Positions 12,433 to 24,899 are shown, counted from the stretch's first letter. The stretch is 64,000 nt of DNA from Sinotaia quadrata (GCA_028829895.1 CM054181.1:113179860-113243859); one strand, 5' to 3'. Numbers and translations: made by a program. The notes: a model not told the origin generated them from the letters alone.

Positions 12433-14119
12433 AAATCAATGCCGTCTCTAAGGTACTTTAAGTAAATGCATACACTGGATAAATTCAAAACAAAGAAACA
12501 AAAACAGCAGATAAATAAAAATCAATGCAAGATTTGAAATTAAATATGAGCTTGGTCAGGCATTTTAATATGCTTTTAATGAGGCATATTATTTATATTA
12601 TATAATAAGTATAAAGTTTATTAAATAAATGTAAATAAAAAATATTTAGTATTGGTTCATAATTATTGTTAATGTAAACAAAATGTGTGTATGTAGTAAT
12701 GGAAATGATAGAACATTAATCATTTAATGAGAGTAATCCATATTAATCATTATAACTTTTTAAAATAAACAATAATCTGAAATGTATTCCAGTACAATAT
12801 ATATATATATTGTGTATCTGAAAGCTGGTGACTTTAAAAATCAAAATCTAAACCTGTTCTCAGAGATATCTAAAATCATAACAAAACTAATATTAAATTT
12901 AAAAAAATTAATATCGTTATAATATATAACACTTAGAGTAATGAAACTGCCAAACTTATCAAAGCATGTCGACGACATTAGTTTTGCTTTGTAAGGAAAA
13001 ATATTTTAAAAAATTTTGGTGAGTGGGATGTGTAAAGAAATTATAAAAAGAAACAACAGTTATGAACAGCTCGGCGGAATAATAACAATAATATATCTAT
13101 GAAAACTATGAATAGCTACTCCGAAAAAAGTCAAGTTACAATAAATAATTTTGCTTGCTCTCATTTCCAAAGTAATCATGACACCAGTGTCAGAAATAGA
13201 CATCTATCGAGATTACGTGCTCAGTAAGTCACAACAAATGAAGTTCTCTTGTTAATCTACACGAAATGCTGTTGATCAAACCGTAAAGAACTGAATAATT
13301 TGTAAGTTATTTACTAACCTGCAATGTTCTGTCTTTTATTATTTCGATGTGCTGAAACACATGTCATTTTGGAAATATTAAATTCCTATAATTGCTATGT
13401 CGACATTTCTTGAGCATCATAGTTGTTGGATTTTCAGTTATTTCCCCTACTAACCATCAATCTCCTTCATAGATCGTGAATTTACGAGATTAAATAGCCT
13501 ACTTTCGTTTTTGTAGCTTTATTGAAATTTTTGATTTGCTTTAAAAAAAAAGTTTTATCAACTCTTTCTACAATTTTTAAGATCAATACCATTACTTTTT
13601 CTTTTTATAATATATACATTTTGTTAATCTCGGAATGATAGAAGTAAAACTATAAGCAGCCGCCGACAATCAAGTGCGAAAACAGTACAAGAAATACAAC
13701 TCCTAAAATATTTAACTCCGGGATACAGATAAACTTACTTCCCCTTAATTAATGTTGTTTGTAAAATAAATAGAACAAAGAAATCGATAAAATTAAACCA
13801 ATAAACTACAATGCTTTGAAGAGGTTCCCCCCCCCCCCCCGCTGTTCTTGGGTGTTTATTTTTGGTATATGTTAGGCATATTTGTATACAACTTTCAGAG
13901 TATAAATACTGGTTGACTGATGAATTATTTTCGCTTGCAACTTTCGCTGATTGTGCATATTATAATTATGATAGAGAGTTCACTAATTTTCATTGAATAT
14001 CATTCCTATATTATATTTTTCTTTCATACTTCCAGTATATCAAATTATATTGCTTAATTAATTCTTAATTCTTAAACATATACATGCAATGTAGGCAACT
14101 AGCCATTGAAAATACATGT

Positions 14120-14400
14120 AATATGTGCGAATGTGTAAATCAAAATGTGCGAATGTATTAATCAATATGTGCGAATGTGTTAATCAATATGTGAGGGTGT
14201 GTTAATCAGTATGTGAGAGTGTGTTAATCAATATGTGAGAGTGTGTTAATCAATATGTGAGAGTGTGTTAATCAATATGTGAAAGTGTGTTAATCAATAT
14301 GTGAGTGTGTTAATCAATATGTGAGAGTGTGTTAATCAATATGTGAGTGTGTTAATCAATGTGTGAGAGTGTGTTAATCAATATGTGAGAGTGTGTTAAT
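14120..14400. repeat. About 22-bp minisatellite
   Basis: Roughly 13 copies of GTGTTAATCAATATGTGAGA, with some shortened units lacking one GA. The left copies carry GCGAATGT instead of GAGAGTGT, so there are two sequence subtypes. Confidence 0.93.
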
Positions 14401-15790
14401 AAAAGAAAAAAAGGAACAAATATCGGAGAAGTCTAAAACTCAGTTAACTGTATAACTGGATTGAGAAGGGGGATCTGGTTTTCTTCGGGCTTTGGTTTGC
14501 AATTTTTCTGTGTAAATATTTCACTGGGACAGCATCTAACTAATCAGCTTTTGCCATTTTCAATCTTTCCAATGTGTCTGGAACCATATTCCTGATTCAT
14601 TAATTTGCCAAACCACCTTTAGTGGAATCGTACTGCCCACTCACTAATTCACTGTTCCAGTTTGAGTTGAAGACAGCAAGATTTCAGTTAGAAAGTTATT
14701 ATTTCTCAAGCTTCAGTCAATGGCTTTTTATACTGGTGCCATATGACTCAAAATCCCTAATGATGGGAATAGCAATGGTCCTTTCATCACCAGCAAGTTT
14801 GCAATTAGTAAATAAAATGGCAAGTTATTCATTCATACTTGAAGTGTTCACAACGAGTGAACAAGACAAATGAAACTAGCTTAACGTCCACTTTCAGCAC
14901 GCAGCTGATTTCGCGGATGGACCAGTTCAAACACCAAGTCCAGCGGTTGAGTCTAGCGCAACCGGCTGAGCGAGTGCCCTTTGAACTCGCATTGTAACAT
15001 TCAGCGGCCATACAGTGTGCGAAGAGTACACACTTGCCCAGGATATTGGGCACATTTGGTGACGTCATATGATGTCAACCAGATCTTGTCTCGATAGAAT
15101 GACCTGGCTACATTGGGTAAACTTTACATGTACTGAACCGCTGTGTGAATTCAAGTGGCACACAAGCTTTTACCCTTTTCTCTTTAACCTTTGACCCGAC
15201 CACGCGGTTACAGTTGCATTATGATCTAGCACACATGAATGCGAAACCCTGGCAACACTAATATACGCAGGTAGTTAAGTACTACATCAGATTGTTTGGT
15301 CACTTGGAAATCAGATAGACACTAGCTAGCATACTTGCTTGCAGATGAATTCTCTTATTGAGTATGCTGGTCAGGATTATACTAGCTGACTGAAACTCAA
15401 GTGTTACTATTGTATTATATCAATTCTTAAAGACTAAGCGAAATGGATTCTAGGTCAAACATAGTTTGTGAATGAGATTTGCCCCGTTACTAAGATACAC
15501 AATCCCCAGGCCCTTGGGGTAAAAGCAAGGCAAAAGTAGCTCATGAATCGGGGTCAAATGGCCGCCAATGTAATTTTCTCTGGTGGAAGATGATTGCACG
15601 CACATTTTGTAGGGAACCTGACATTTTATTTAATGACAATGGTTTTGTTCTTGTATACTCATCATTCTTTTATTAAAGATAAATGTGTAAGAATATCAAG
15701 TGCATGCACATTTATATAATTTAATCACGTGACAGGATGTAATGGCAGTGATAATGCAGTTAAATTAAAGATGATATCTTTGTTCTGTAT
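14401..15790. other. Noncoding interval with a perfect CRE-like site
   Basis: Slightly less AT-rich than its surroundings between 14.88 and 15.1 kb. A perfect TGACGTCA lies at 15060-15067. Short frames on both strands show no recognisable domain. No promoter can be assigned. Confidence 0.45.
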
Positions 15791-15791
15791 C

Positions 15792-15950
15792 CCATGTCAC
15801 GTTGCCTATTTCTGTATCCACGTCACATTGCCTGTGTCTGTGTCCACGTCACATCATCTGTATCTATGTCCATGTCGCATTACCTGTTTCAGTGCCCACG
15901 TCACATCACCTGCTTCTGCGTGTTTACGTCACATTATCTGTTTCTGTTTC
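15792..15950. repeat. 26-bp minisatellite with CACGTCAC core
   Basis: About six 26-bp copies, most with CACGTCACAT followed by a CTGTTTCTGTGTC-like half. Each carries an ACGTCA element resembling a CRE half site. Both short frames here only follow the repeat. Confidence 0.9.
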
Positions 15951-16219
15951 CAATGACAAAACAAATAAACCTACTGGATAGTGTAATTTTGATTAGTGTC
16001 AAATGTGAAAGATTTGATTTGTATATGGAAACAGTTATGTCGTAAGATTAAAAAAAAACTTAAAATAGTTGACTGAATTCTTTGCCTCTAAAATTTGTGA
16101 AACATAAGAAAGTTTTACTTCAAATAAACTTTTCTAAAAATTTGTAAGAGCAAAGTCCAAATAATTTATTGATGTCCTCAGTCATTCTACTAATATTTTG
16201 ATGGGTCCACTTCCACTGT

Positions 16220-16307
16220 AGCTATTACAACTACTTCTAATATTGTTACTACTACTCTTACAGTCACTATTACAACTGTGACTACTACTGCAACTAGTAC
16301 AACTAGG
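16220..16307. repeat. Imperfect (ACT)n-rich tract, left part
   Basis: Loose ACT/ATT trinucleotide repeats into which the MITE at 16316 was inserted; the tract resumes after 16480. Confidence 0.75.
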
Positions 16308-16315
16308 CCTACGAC

Positions 16316-16472
16316 CAGGGCCGTCTGAACAACATTTTAGGCCCACGGGCAAAGCACTGCACTGGGGCCCCTACCTACACAACCATTCACAGGAATAAAA
16401 ATGGAAATGATCGATAAAATTCGTGAGGCCTTGGGCAAGTGTCCAATGTGTCCATGCGTTAAGACGGCTCTG
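16316..16472. mobile_element. hAT-type MITE, 157 bp
   Basis: Left end CAGGGCCGTCTGAAC; the reverse complement of the right end is CAGAGCCGTCTTAAC, so the 15-bp terminal inverted repeats match at 13 positions. The flanks are CCTACGAC (16308-16315) and CATACGAC (16473-16480), an 8-bp target-site duplication with one mismatch. CAG-starting inverted repeats plus 8-bp duplications are the signature of hAT transposons. The 157 bp between has no coding capacity, so it is a non-autonomous deletion derivative. The short minus-strand frame across it is not a gene. Confidence 0.88.
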
Positions 16473-16480
16473 CATACGAC

Positions 16481-16554
16481 TATTATTACTGTTACTATTC
16501 CAATTTTGACTTCGACTATTCTTACTATCACTTCTGCGACGACTAACTACTACT
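16481..16554. repeat. Imperfect (ACT)n-rich tract, right part
   Basis: Continuation of the trinucleotide tract interrupted by the MITE. Confidence 0.7.
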
Positions 16555-16862
16555 ATTAAACCTACAGTTACTAAAGTGTTATTACTATAACTACGACTAA
16601 TATTCTACAACGACTACTACTACTACTGCTATTAAACCTACAGTTACTAAAGTGTTATTACTATAACTACGACTAATATTCTACAACGACTACTACTACT
16701 ACTGCTATTAAACCTACAGTTACTAAAGTGTTATTACTATAACTACGACTAATATTCTACAACGACTACTACTACTACTGCTATTAAACCTACAGTTACT
16801 AAAGTGTTATAATTATAACTACGACTAATATTCTACAACGACTACTACTATTCACTACTACT
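16555..16862. repeat. 76-bp minisatellite
   Basis: Four copies starting near 16561, 16637, 16713 and 16789, each with CCTACAGTTACTAAAGTGTT and CGACTACTACTACTACTGCT. The copies are almost identical. The unit itself is built from the surrounding trinucleotide tract. Confidence 0.93.
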
Positions 16863-17250
16863 ACTACAGACTGCTGACATGCCGGGTCTCCAGACTTTCG
16901 TCGAGCTTAAATTATCGGTTATCTAGGTCGGGCCACTTTCCCACGCTGTTATCTTGTCTGGCTCTTGGAAGCGATGCCAAGGATTCCTGTGGGCTGCTGC
17001 CAAATGGCGGTGCTTGTCTATCTTGCTTTTGCGGCTGTACTGAATGGGAGCTCACAAGGGCTTCTAAAAATCACGAAAACTATAGCATACTCTCGACGTA
17101 TCCTTACCTGCTGCCATCCCATAATATTTTGTTAGATCCTTAATATCCTTAGATTGCTTTAGAAGATCTTGTTTGCACCCGGCTATATTAAATTATTAGT
17201 CCGAGAGTCGACCTTCGCCAACGTGATTCCATTTTGTGTATTTGTCGTTT
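16863..17250. other. Unique noncoding segment
   Basis: Higher GC than its neighbours, with no recognised exon or element. Confidence 0.4.
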
Positions 17251-17254
17251 TTCG

Positions 17255-17560
17255 ATTACTGGATCTACAATAGAGGAGTTACCAAGAAAAAAAAGTATTA
17301 ACAACAGTGATTACTGGATCTACAACAGAGGAGTTACCAAAAAAAAAGTATTAACAACAGTGATGACTGGATCTACAATAGAGGAGTTACCAAAAAAAGT
17401 ATTAACAACAGTGATGACTGGATCTACAATAGAGGAGTTACCAAAAAAAAATAAAGTATTAACAACAGTGATTACTGGATCTGCAATAGAGGAGTTACCA
17501 AAAAAAAAAAGTATTAACAACAGTGATGACTGGATCTATAACAGAGGAGTATATTAACAG
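17255..17560. repeat. 51-56-bp minisatellite with variable A-run
   Basis: Six copies with ACTGGATCTACAATAGAGGA and AGTATTAACAACAGTGAT. Length differences come mainly from the A homopolymer inside each unit, which suggests slippage within a larger repeat. Confidence 0.93.
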
Positions 17561-17609
17561 CAATGATATATAGTATTTAAAAGATGATGCCGAACGATTG
17601 ATTCCTGTA

Positions 17610-17905
17610 GTAAATTTCAGTACATAGAATTGTAGATAATGAGTTAGATCTGACTGATTCCGGCTGCAGATTCCACTAGATGGAATAGATTCCTGTAGAT
17701 AGAAATTGATTCCTATTATAGATAATGCGTTAGATAAGACTGGTTCCTGTTATATTCATGTAGATAGAATTGATTCCTATTATAGATAATGCGTTAGATA
17801 AGACTGATTCCTACTATATTCCTGTAGATGGAATAGATTCCTATTGTAGATAATGAGTTAGATAAGACTGGTTCCTACTATAATTCCTGTAGATGAATAA
17901 GTTTA
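17610..17905. repeat. About 62-bp degenerate minisatellite
   Basis: Four to five diverged copies with TAGATAATGCGTTAGATAAG and ATTCCTGTAGATGGAAT. Confidence 0.85.
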
Positions 17906-19260
17906 AGCGTCATAATATAATGTATCAAATTCAGCCAGCTGAATAAGTTTAAATACTTCAGCACAATGTACAAGTGGAGAAGAAATCAACCTGGAAATTC
18001 AGAATGAAATAAATAAGAAACAGGAAAGCCGAAGGGACTTCCTTACTCTCATGCTCGCCCCACTGGTCTACGCGAAACGCAAAGAATATTCACTGAACTG
18101 CTTAGATAATAAAATCTAGGTCTATACATTATGCAATACCAGAGTGTGATTTGAGATTGAGATGTTGCCGAAGAGAAACGACTTTTATATATCTGAGTTA
18201 TTTAGTGTAGCTCTTTTTCTTCAACCGTAACTTTGTAAGGAAAGCATTAGAGTGAAACAGTATTGTTTTGGTTGTCTGTGAATGCGTCACGAAAAGTGTG
18301 GCAGGAAAGGCTCAAAGGTAGTTGAACTACTGTCATCAAGCAGTAGAGACTGAATTAGAAATGTTATAACATCTGCAGTTGTTGCTTAATAGTAGTGAGA
18401 TTATTAATTACAAGGAGGCCTCTGTCACCCTTGCATTTCGGGTCCAATATCTGACTACAAAATAGAAGCTAGAAAGAAATGAATGAAAGAAAAATCCAAA
18501 ATAAATACTGTATGTAAACGATTATGTTCGCGCGCTGTAGCTTGGCTCGAGTTGAGAGAGTATGAAAGGGGCGAGCAGTCACTAAAAATAACGCTGGCCT
18601 AATTGTTTGTTTGTTTCCATGGAGAAATATGAGCGTCACTGGCACACGCCAACTTACAGACAGCTCTCCATTGTTAGACAAGTACAAAAGTGGGTTATAA
18701 CAAATAAGCAGAAAAGTAATTGTTCAAATGCTGGTGTATATGTACCTCTTTTATTCTTGTTACTGATTTGCGTTTTTAATGATTTTAATCAACACACTAT
18801 TTACAGTTTGCAGTATTCAAATATAAAATAAAAAAAGAAGGGGTAGGGACAAGTTGCGTGACTTTATAAATGATGTAAAAACGTTTTGTTGTAAACAATG
18901 TGTTGCTTCCGTTAGTTGCCTTTCACCCTAACAGTCCATGTGGTGGCGTCAAAGACCGTCGACCATACAATGGCAGAATGTTGTTGGTGAGGTTTCTGAG
19001 GAGAGCAGAATGATATCAGTGACGTAAGATTTTCAGCAGTGCTTGACTATCAGTTCAAAGCTCAAATGGAGAGAGCATCACTGTGACAACAATCAACACC
19101 GAAAAAAAAAAAAACTGCTGAAGAGAAAAGCGTTATTTTGAATGAGATAGTAATGTAATGAAGTATTGGGGAAACTTCTGGGGTGGGAGGGAGGAGACAT
19201 TCTTCCTCCCTTCCCTCTTCTGTAAGGGGTGGAAAATTATTGCACGTCTACATCTTTGAG
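17906..19260. other. Noncoding interval
   Basis: No conserved coding content, RNA gene or element termini were seen. Confidence 0.45.
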
Positions 19261-19390
19261 GTCACTGACCCCTCAGGTTTTTGAGGTCACTGACCTCTCA
19301 GTACTACACTGCTGTGACATAGTTCGCAAGTCTGGCCTTGACCTCTCAGTACCAAACTGCTGTGACATGGTACGCAAGTCTGGCCTAGAC
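19260..19390. repeat. About 57-bp tandem duplication
   Basis: Two copies of a segment with TGACCTCTCAGTAC and CTGCTGTGACAT, plus a shorter leading copy of GAGGTCACTGACC. Confidence 0.85.
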
Positions 19391-21070
19391 AAAATAATGG
19401 TATCTTTCCTTTCACCGCTCAATGGAAAGTGCGGGAACTGTTTTACTCCATCAATCATACATTTCTGTCACTAGCAGCTACACCCTCGTTCTTTTGAGAC
19501 ACCCCCCCCTCCTCCAAAATATCAAAATAACCACTGGGCTATATATAAATGGATAAACATATATACACACACGCATGACACGCTTGCAAATATGTTTAAA
19601 CGTATACAGAGTACATCTTTTTCTCGTTGTAAAGTATATAATATATACTCAATGTGTATATTCATATTATTGAATTATAACTTTAAAATTTTGATATATA
19701 TCGAAGACTGTCGATATCATACATGTAGTTGCCATAGTCTCTGAAATACGTTGATATCAGCAATACGGTGGACGTTTCAGCGACAGCGTATTTGCCCGTG
19801 TGTCCTGTCCTTTTGTAAGAGCTCAGTGAAAAATCCGGTGCCCCGAATTTCTTGCTTTATAGCATTATACAAGGGTTATGGAACTTTGTCGCCTCTCAGG
19901 TCGTAATGAGTTAATGTTCTTACATTGGGTATATTGTAACATTTTCCAATGCAGCCAGTGGTCTTAATCAATCCTGAGCAATTAAAAATCAACATTTCAG
20001 TTAATAGACTTATCATCTGTCTGCACCTGTCTAGGAGTGAATGAGTGGTACTTGGTGGGGGTGGGGGGGGGAGGGAGGGGGGCGTACTGTGTGTCAATCC
20101 ACCATCTATGGTCACATTCCTCTATCTATACTTCACAGTAATCAAGAACAAAATACTGGCAATAGATTACTTTTGAGACGATGCTTATTTAGTCGTTCTT
20201 TAAAAAAAAAATCAGTAATGTTTCAAGACTGAAAATCTACAGTAAAACTTAGTGTGTGTGAACTGACGCTTCTTACTCAGTTTCGTTAATTTAAATGTAT
20301 AAACTATTAAATGTGGACTTTCTCCTTACAAAGTGATGGTGTATGGATAGGAAACGTATCAAATATAAACTATATTTTAATTCTAATAGCACATCTGACT
20401 TTGGCCAGCTGCTAGTCGTCAACATTGTTATCTGCAATTTTTCGCTGACAGTAGAAACCTTTTAACTATTAAAGCCTTGGTGAACTGTCACTGCCAACTG
20501 AGTCATTATTACGCCATAAGGTCGACCAAGCGCATCAAGTTTAGATATCATCGTTTTAATTTCTCAGTAAGCTGTTTTGAAGTAATGGAACGGGTTGAAG
20601 ACGTTGGCCTGTTGTCTGCAGCCCACTGACGTCACTGACGTCACTGAACCTCGCTGTCTCAGTTCTCTCTTGTCTGTTGCAGCGAACGAGAGCCACTTCT
20701 TCCCATTTCTTCCCCCATCCCTCTCATCAGCGGAAATTTTGTAATAGTGATAAGGTGAATATGACTCTGGATCTTGCAGTTCGCATCTTTTCCTCTCCCC
20801 ACCTCCCCAACACTCTTAATGTCAGGTGTGCTGTGCCGTTGATTGTAGTAACTCAACGGTTCGAAAGGCAGTAGTGTGTTTGGCGTAGGAAGAAATCTTG
20901 AACAGATAATATTATTGAACTTTTGGCAAGCCTTGGGAGAATTAATTTTAAAACAAAATGAAAAAGAGGTTTTTAAATATGAATACAGAACCAATCATCG
21001 TCGTCATTATCATCATCATTGGGAAGTAGGTGGTGGGAAATCTATAACTGATATTTTGTTCTTTCTTTTT
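19391..21070. other. Noncoding interval with paired CRE-like sites
   Basis: No gene was recognised. The open frames around 20.66-20.99 kb on both strands have no known domain. Two adjacent perfect TGACGTCA sites are listed separately. Confidence 0.45.
20627..20643. promoter_or_regulatory. Tandem CRE-like palindromes
   Basis: Two perfect TGACGTCA octamers at 20627-20634 and 20636-20643, nine bases apart. This is the full consensus for CREB/ATF bZIP proteins. No transcript start is visible, so a regulatory role is only possible. Confidence 0.4.
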
Positions 21071-21079
21071 GACAAGAGC

Positions 21080-21265
21080 TGGCTAATTACGGGTTTAGTT
21101 ATTATCTTGTGACAATAACTGGCTAAATACGGGTATATTTATTTCTTGTGACAAGAACTGGCTAAATACGGGTATATTTATTTCTTGTGACAAGAACTGG
21201 CTAATTACGTATATAATTATTTCTTTCGACAAAGGCTGGCTAATGACGGGAATAATTATTTTCTT
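21080..21265. repeat. About 39-bp minisatellite
   Basis: Five copies with GACAAGAACTGGCTAAATAC and TTATTTCTTGT. The outer copies are diverged. Confidence 0.9.
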
Positions 21266-21729
21266 GTTACAGGAACAAAATGCTATTAATAACTTGCCCC
21301 TATCATAATAATCAACGCATAACTGTATAAATACTCTCATCTCTGTTGTCGAATTTATTATACTGGTTTAAAAAAAACTTCATTTTATCTCCCACTCCGA
21401 CCCACCCAAACGGATTTCATATGGCCTATCTATCTTGACATGAAGTCAAGCGTACGTTTCTTTCTAATGGGGAAAGACAAGCCTGGTTCCGTTTCATCAA
21501 GCATTAATTTTTTACTCCATCATCAATCGGTACTACTATTCACGATGCAGTCGTTAGATACATTACTGGTAACATCAATTATAACTGATTATATAAATAG
21601 AACTACGTAAGGAATGGACATCATGAAATAATTTAAAATACGCCACAAAATGAATTTTATTTTAGTATAAGGAAACACATTTCTTCGATAAATTTCAACA
21701 AATTTTAGGTGTAACAGAAACACCTTCTC

Positions 21730-22920
21730 TGTGACAATTTGCTGGGAGATGGGCAAGATGTTAATTCTCCACCACCCGGTGTAACCTTAGTCTAATCCCC
21801 CCAAAACACATCTTCTAGCAGATCTAGCTGGACACACGTGTTGAAAAGAAGGAAGATAGATTTTGTAGAATAGAAGAGTGATAGTCTAGACTCTAGTAGA
21901 TAGCTCCGAGCCCCCCTGATACGTACATCCATGTATATTAATTAATTACAGGTGGCAGACTACAACATATAATATGTTAAGTGAGTCACGACAATTCGAG
22001 TGGTCTAAATATCAATATTTAAATATATTTAAGAGAAATAAAATAAGACAGCATGGTTACATACAATAACTAGTTCAATAGTTATAATCAAAGCCACAAA
22101 TGTATATCATTCATAAGCATGACATATAATGTCGTAAGAGAAAGTTTGTTCGAGTCTTACGACACTATTGTGTTATTTGAGTCTTGTTCGTATGAGTGAA
22201 GAGTTTATACGCGAATTCTGAGTGAACTCTCAGATAAATCTGAGAGAAATTTGAGAAAAGCTGTTCAGCTGTTAGTTTTATAGTCACTTAACCCAAGATG
22301 CTTGATGTTGTTGTCTTAGGGGCTGTATCAGGTGCGTGGTCCATTAAAACAGTCTCTGGCTTATGGGTCGTTCCACTCTGGCATTGCTTCCTGGCTCAGT
22401 GCTCTTTGTTAAGTCAACGTCTGAGATAAGGAGCCGATCTGCCAGTAAACTACACATGGGCTAAGAATTGTCCACAGGTGGACTCCATACATTCTCATAT
22501 CATAAACGAACTGTTTAGCAATTATGAAATATGGTTAAGGTTAAAAATATGGATATGATATTTGATTATACAAGCAAAACCACATATCTTCGGAAGTAAT
22601 ATATACAGAGGATGGTTTCCTGCTGCATTAGTAACGACAGTGAGGGTTAGTAACGACAGTGAGGGTTAGTAGCGACAGTGAGGGTTAGTAGCTGCAATGC
22701 AGTATGATTATAGCCTTTTAATGCCTTGAGTTGTGTTGGACTGCCGAAAAACAGGTAGGTTTTCGGTACATTTGTTGCACGCTGCATTCCGAATGGTTCC
22801 TTTAAAGTGAGTTGTTACTCAGGTATTCTCTAACCCGGGGGTAAGGGTCAACTATCCTAGAGCTAGGTTTGATTGTAGTCTATTTTTAGAGGAGGGTGGG
22901 TGTGGGCTACATAATACCAT
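21730..22920 (+). mobile_element. 1.2-kb LTR-like repeat, copy A
   Basis: Begins TGTGACAATTTGCTGGGAGA and runs to GGGTGTGGGCTACATAA. It aligns end to end with copy B (43856-45045) and in pieces with copy C (52.84-55.43 kb). Shared landmarks include GTAAGAGAAAGTT, TGGTCCAT, GGCTCAGTGCTC and the terminal GTGGGCTACAT. The length, the TG start and an RT relic beside copy C suggest an LTR of a Ty3/gypsy-like element, here without internal region. The exact 3' end is unsure, and no target duplication could be matched at either end. It holds three tandem 19-bp AACGACAGTGAGGGTTAGT units near 22630-22690. Confidence 0.72.
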
Positions 22921-24110
22921 TATGTGATGCTGTCTCTCTCCCACCCCCGTTTTCAGTTTCATTCACCATAAGAATGTGTCATTTCGTAGTCTGTCATTAG
23001 AGGGGCACGACAAAGGGAAGTAATATAAGATAGAATGTTGGAACTCTTACGAGAAGCATTTCATGGTTTCTTTTTAATTGATACAAAATCAATACTGGAA
23101 CATCAACGAAATGACTGTTCACAAAGCACAAGGCACTTAAAACGTGTTTGACCTTTCGATACTCTTTATGCTGAGGAAATGTTTACGACTAAGGACGTTT
23201 TCAAACTGCTAAGCTTACGGCACATGAATCTGCTGTTTGTTGGAACTTCCTGGTTCTGAGCAAAAATGGCAAATGAACCACTGATTTTAATAAGTGTTCG
23301 GGCAACGTAAACTATGGCAACCCTTAACTGCTTTTCGCTGAGGAATATTGTTGGCCTTTGGGCTTAAATGTTCCTTTATTTAAATATATACTAAATGCAG
23401 ATATGCAGAATGAAGCTAATTAAGACATCTAGTTAAGTCGAGTCAAATCAACTAAAGATGATGAGCTTTTCTTTTCTTGCTGCTTTTTGTTCACTCACTT
23501 CAGTCAGGACATCAGCCAAAGCTGGTGTCACTTATGGCTTCCCTATGGCTGAGCCTGAGAGGAAAAAAGAATCACGTCAGATTTAGATATGTCACGGATA
23601 AGGCTGATGGAAAGGTCTTAAAAGCTATATACATCGGCATTGTTTTTGGTTGTGCTGATTTCTGCAAACAACACAACCCAATCAAAGAAATGAGGAATAA
23701 TTACAACTTACACTCCGTTACGTAATTACCAAGTTTTTTTCAACAGAGCCTGTCAGACAGTGCAGAACAACGTCTATCGATTAATGGGGTATTGCTTTAG
23801 CGAGGCAGTACGGATTATTTTGGACAGAAAGCTTTAAACGCAGAACATGAAGCAATATCACGCTGGTGACCAAAACGCTGGGCTGTCACGCACTGTTCCC
23901 GAGCAAACACTGTGATGTTTTTCTTACTGCACGGAAGTCGCTGACTGCTGGCAGTGCGAGTTTTTAAGTCACGACCAGGAACAAGGGATCCAAACTCAGA
24001 ACTCAGGTGCCAAATTAGGAACACGGAAGAAAAGTACCAGGACTGACTATTTGAAACAAACAAGTCTGGTGTTCAAAGAAAATAGAGATTGAGATACGAG
24101 AAACGTTTAT
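22921..24110. other. Mostly noncoding interval
   Basis: No recognised gene except a weak exon candidate at 23505-23582, listed separately. The open frames at 23.48-23.73 kb (plus) and 23.82-24.06 kb (minus) have no known domain. Confidence 0.4.
23505..23582 (+). CDS. Weak candidate terminal exon
   Basis: A long pyrimidine-rich tract (about 23466-23504) ends in CACTTCAG, a strong-looking 3' splice site. The sequence after it can be read as TSAKAGVTYGFPMAEPERKK and a few more residues before TAG. The reading looks protein-like, but it is only about 25 codons, has no known domain, and no upstream donor or exon could be matched. It may equally be chance. Confidence 0.2.
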
Positions 24111-24111
24111 T

Positions 24112-24575
24112 ATCGCTTGATATATAGAGTTAGATAGATACAGATATACAGAGTTAGATAGATACAGATATACAGAGTTAGATAGATACAGATATATAGA
24201 GTTAGATAGATACAGATATACAGAGTTAGATAGATACAGATATACAGAGTTAGATAGATACAGATATATAGAGTTAGATAGATACAGATATACAGAGTTA
24301 GATAGATACAGATATATAGAGTTAGATAGATACAGATATACAGAGTTAGATAGATACAGTTAGATAGATACAGATATATAGAGTTAGATAGATACCGATA
24401 TATAGAGTTAGATAGATACAGATATATAGAGTTAGATAGATACAGTTAGATAGATACAGATATACAGAGTTAGATAGATACAGATATATAGATACAGATA
24501 TATAGAGTTAGATAGATACAGATATACAGAGTTAGATAGATACAGATATATAGAGTTAGATAGATACAGATATGA
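24112..24575. repeat. 24-bp minisatellite of GATA-type units
   Basis: About 18 copies of AGAGTTAGATAGATACAGAT plus ATAT or ATAC. C/T alternation at one site and a few deleted units (near 24360, 24445 and 24485) show unit-level gain and loss. Confidence 0.95.
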
Positions 24576-24689
24576 GAGAGAGCTGAAGAAATGGAGGTTG
24601 AAATAGACTAATAGAGAATTCAGCCTGGAGAAAGAGAGATAAATAGAGAAAGAGGGATGGACAAGAGAGGGATAAGTAAAAAAGAGGGA

Positions 24690-24704
24690 CCACACACACA
24701 CATG

Positions 24705-24752
<48 letters not shown>
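24690..24752. repeat. (CA)n microsatellite
   Basis: About 25 CA units interrupted once by a TGC near 24702. Confidence 0.96.
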
Positions 24753-24840
24753 CACACACTATGAGAGATAGACGAGAGAGAAAGAGTGAGGGGGGATAAT
24801 GAACGAGATAGTGTAAAACTGAAATTGAGAAAAACAGAAC

Positions 24841-24841
<1 letters not shown>

Positions 24842-24890
<49 letters not shown>
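24842..24890. repeat. (GA)n microsatellite
   Basis: About 24 GA units within a longer purine-rich stretch (24560-24960). Confidence 0.96.
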
Positions 24891-24899
24891 ATAGCTTTA

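Larger units (their letters stand above)
9736..14110. other. AT-rich noncoding interval
   Basis: I found no exon or RNA gene. Contents that can be named: the second dispersed-repeat copy near 10.34 kb; a duplicated segment near 11755-11830 sharing AATAAGTTG and TTTCTAGATGAGTG; a mixed trinucleotide run at 12378-12432; and a C13-like tract at 13828-13840. The region could hold the upstream intron or promoter of the arrestin-domain gene, but no first exon can be pointed to. Confidence 0.5.

Noticed and set aside
20659..20994. 111-codon minus-strand frame near the paired CRE sites
   Set aside because: No domain, low-complexity ends and competing frames on the other strand.
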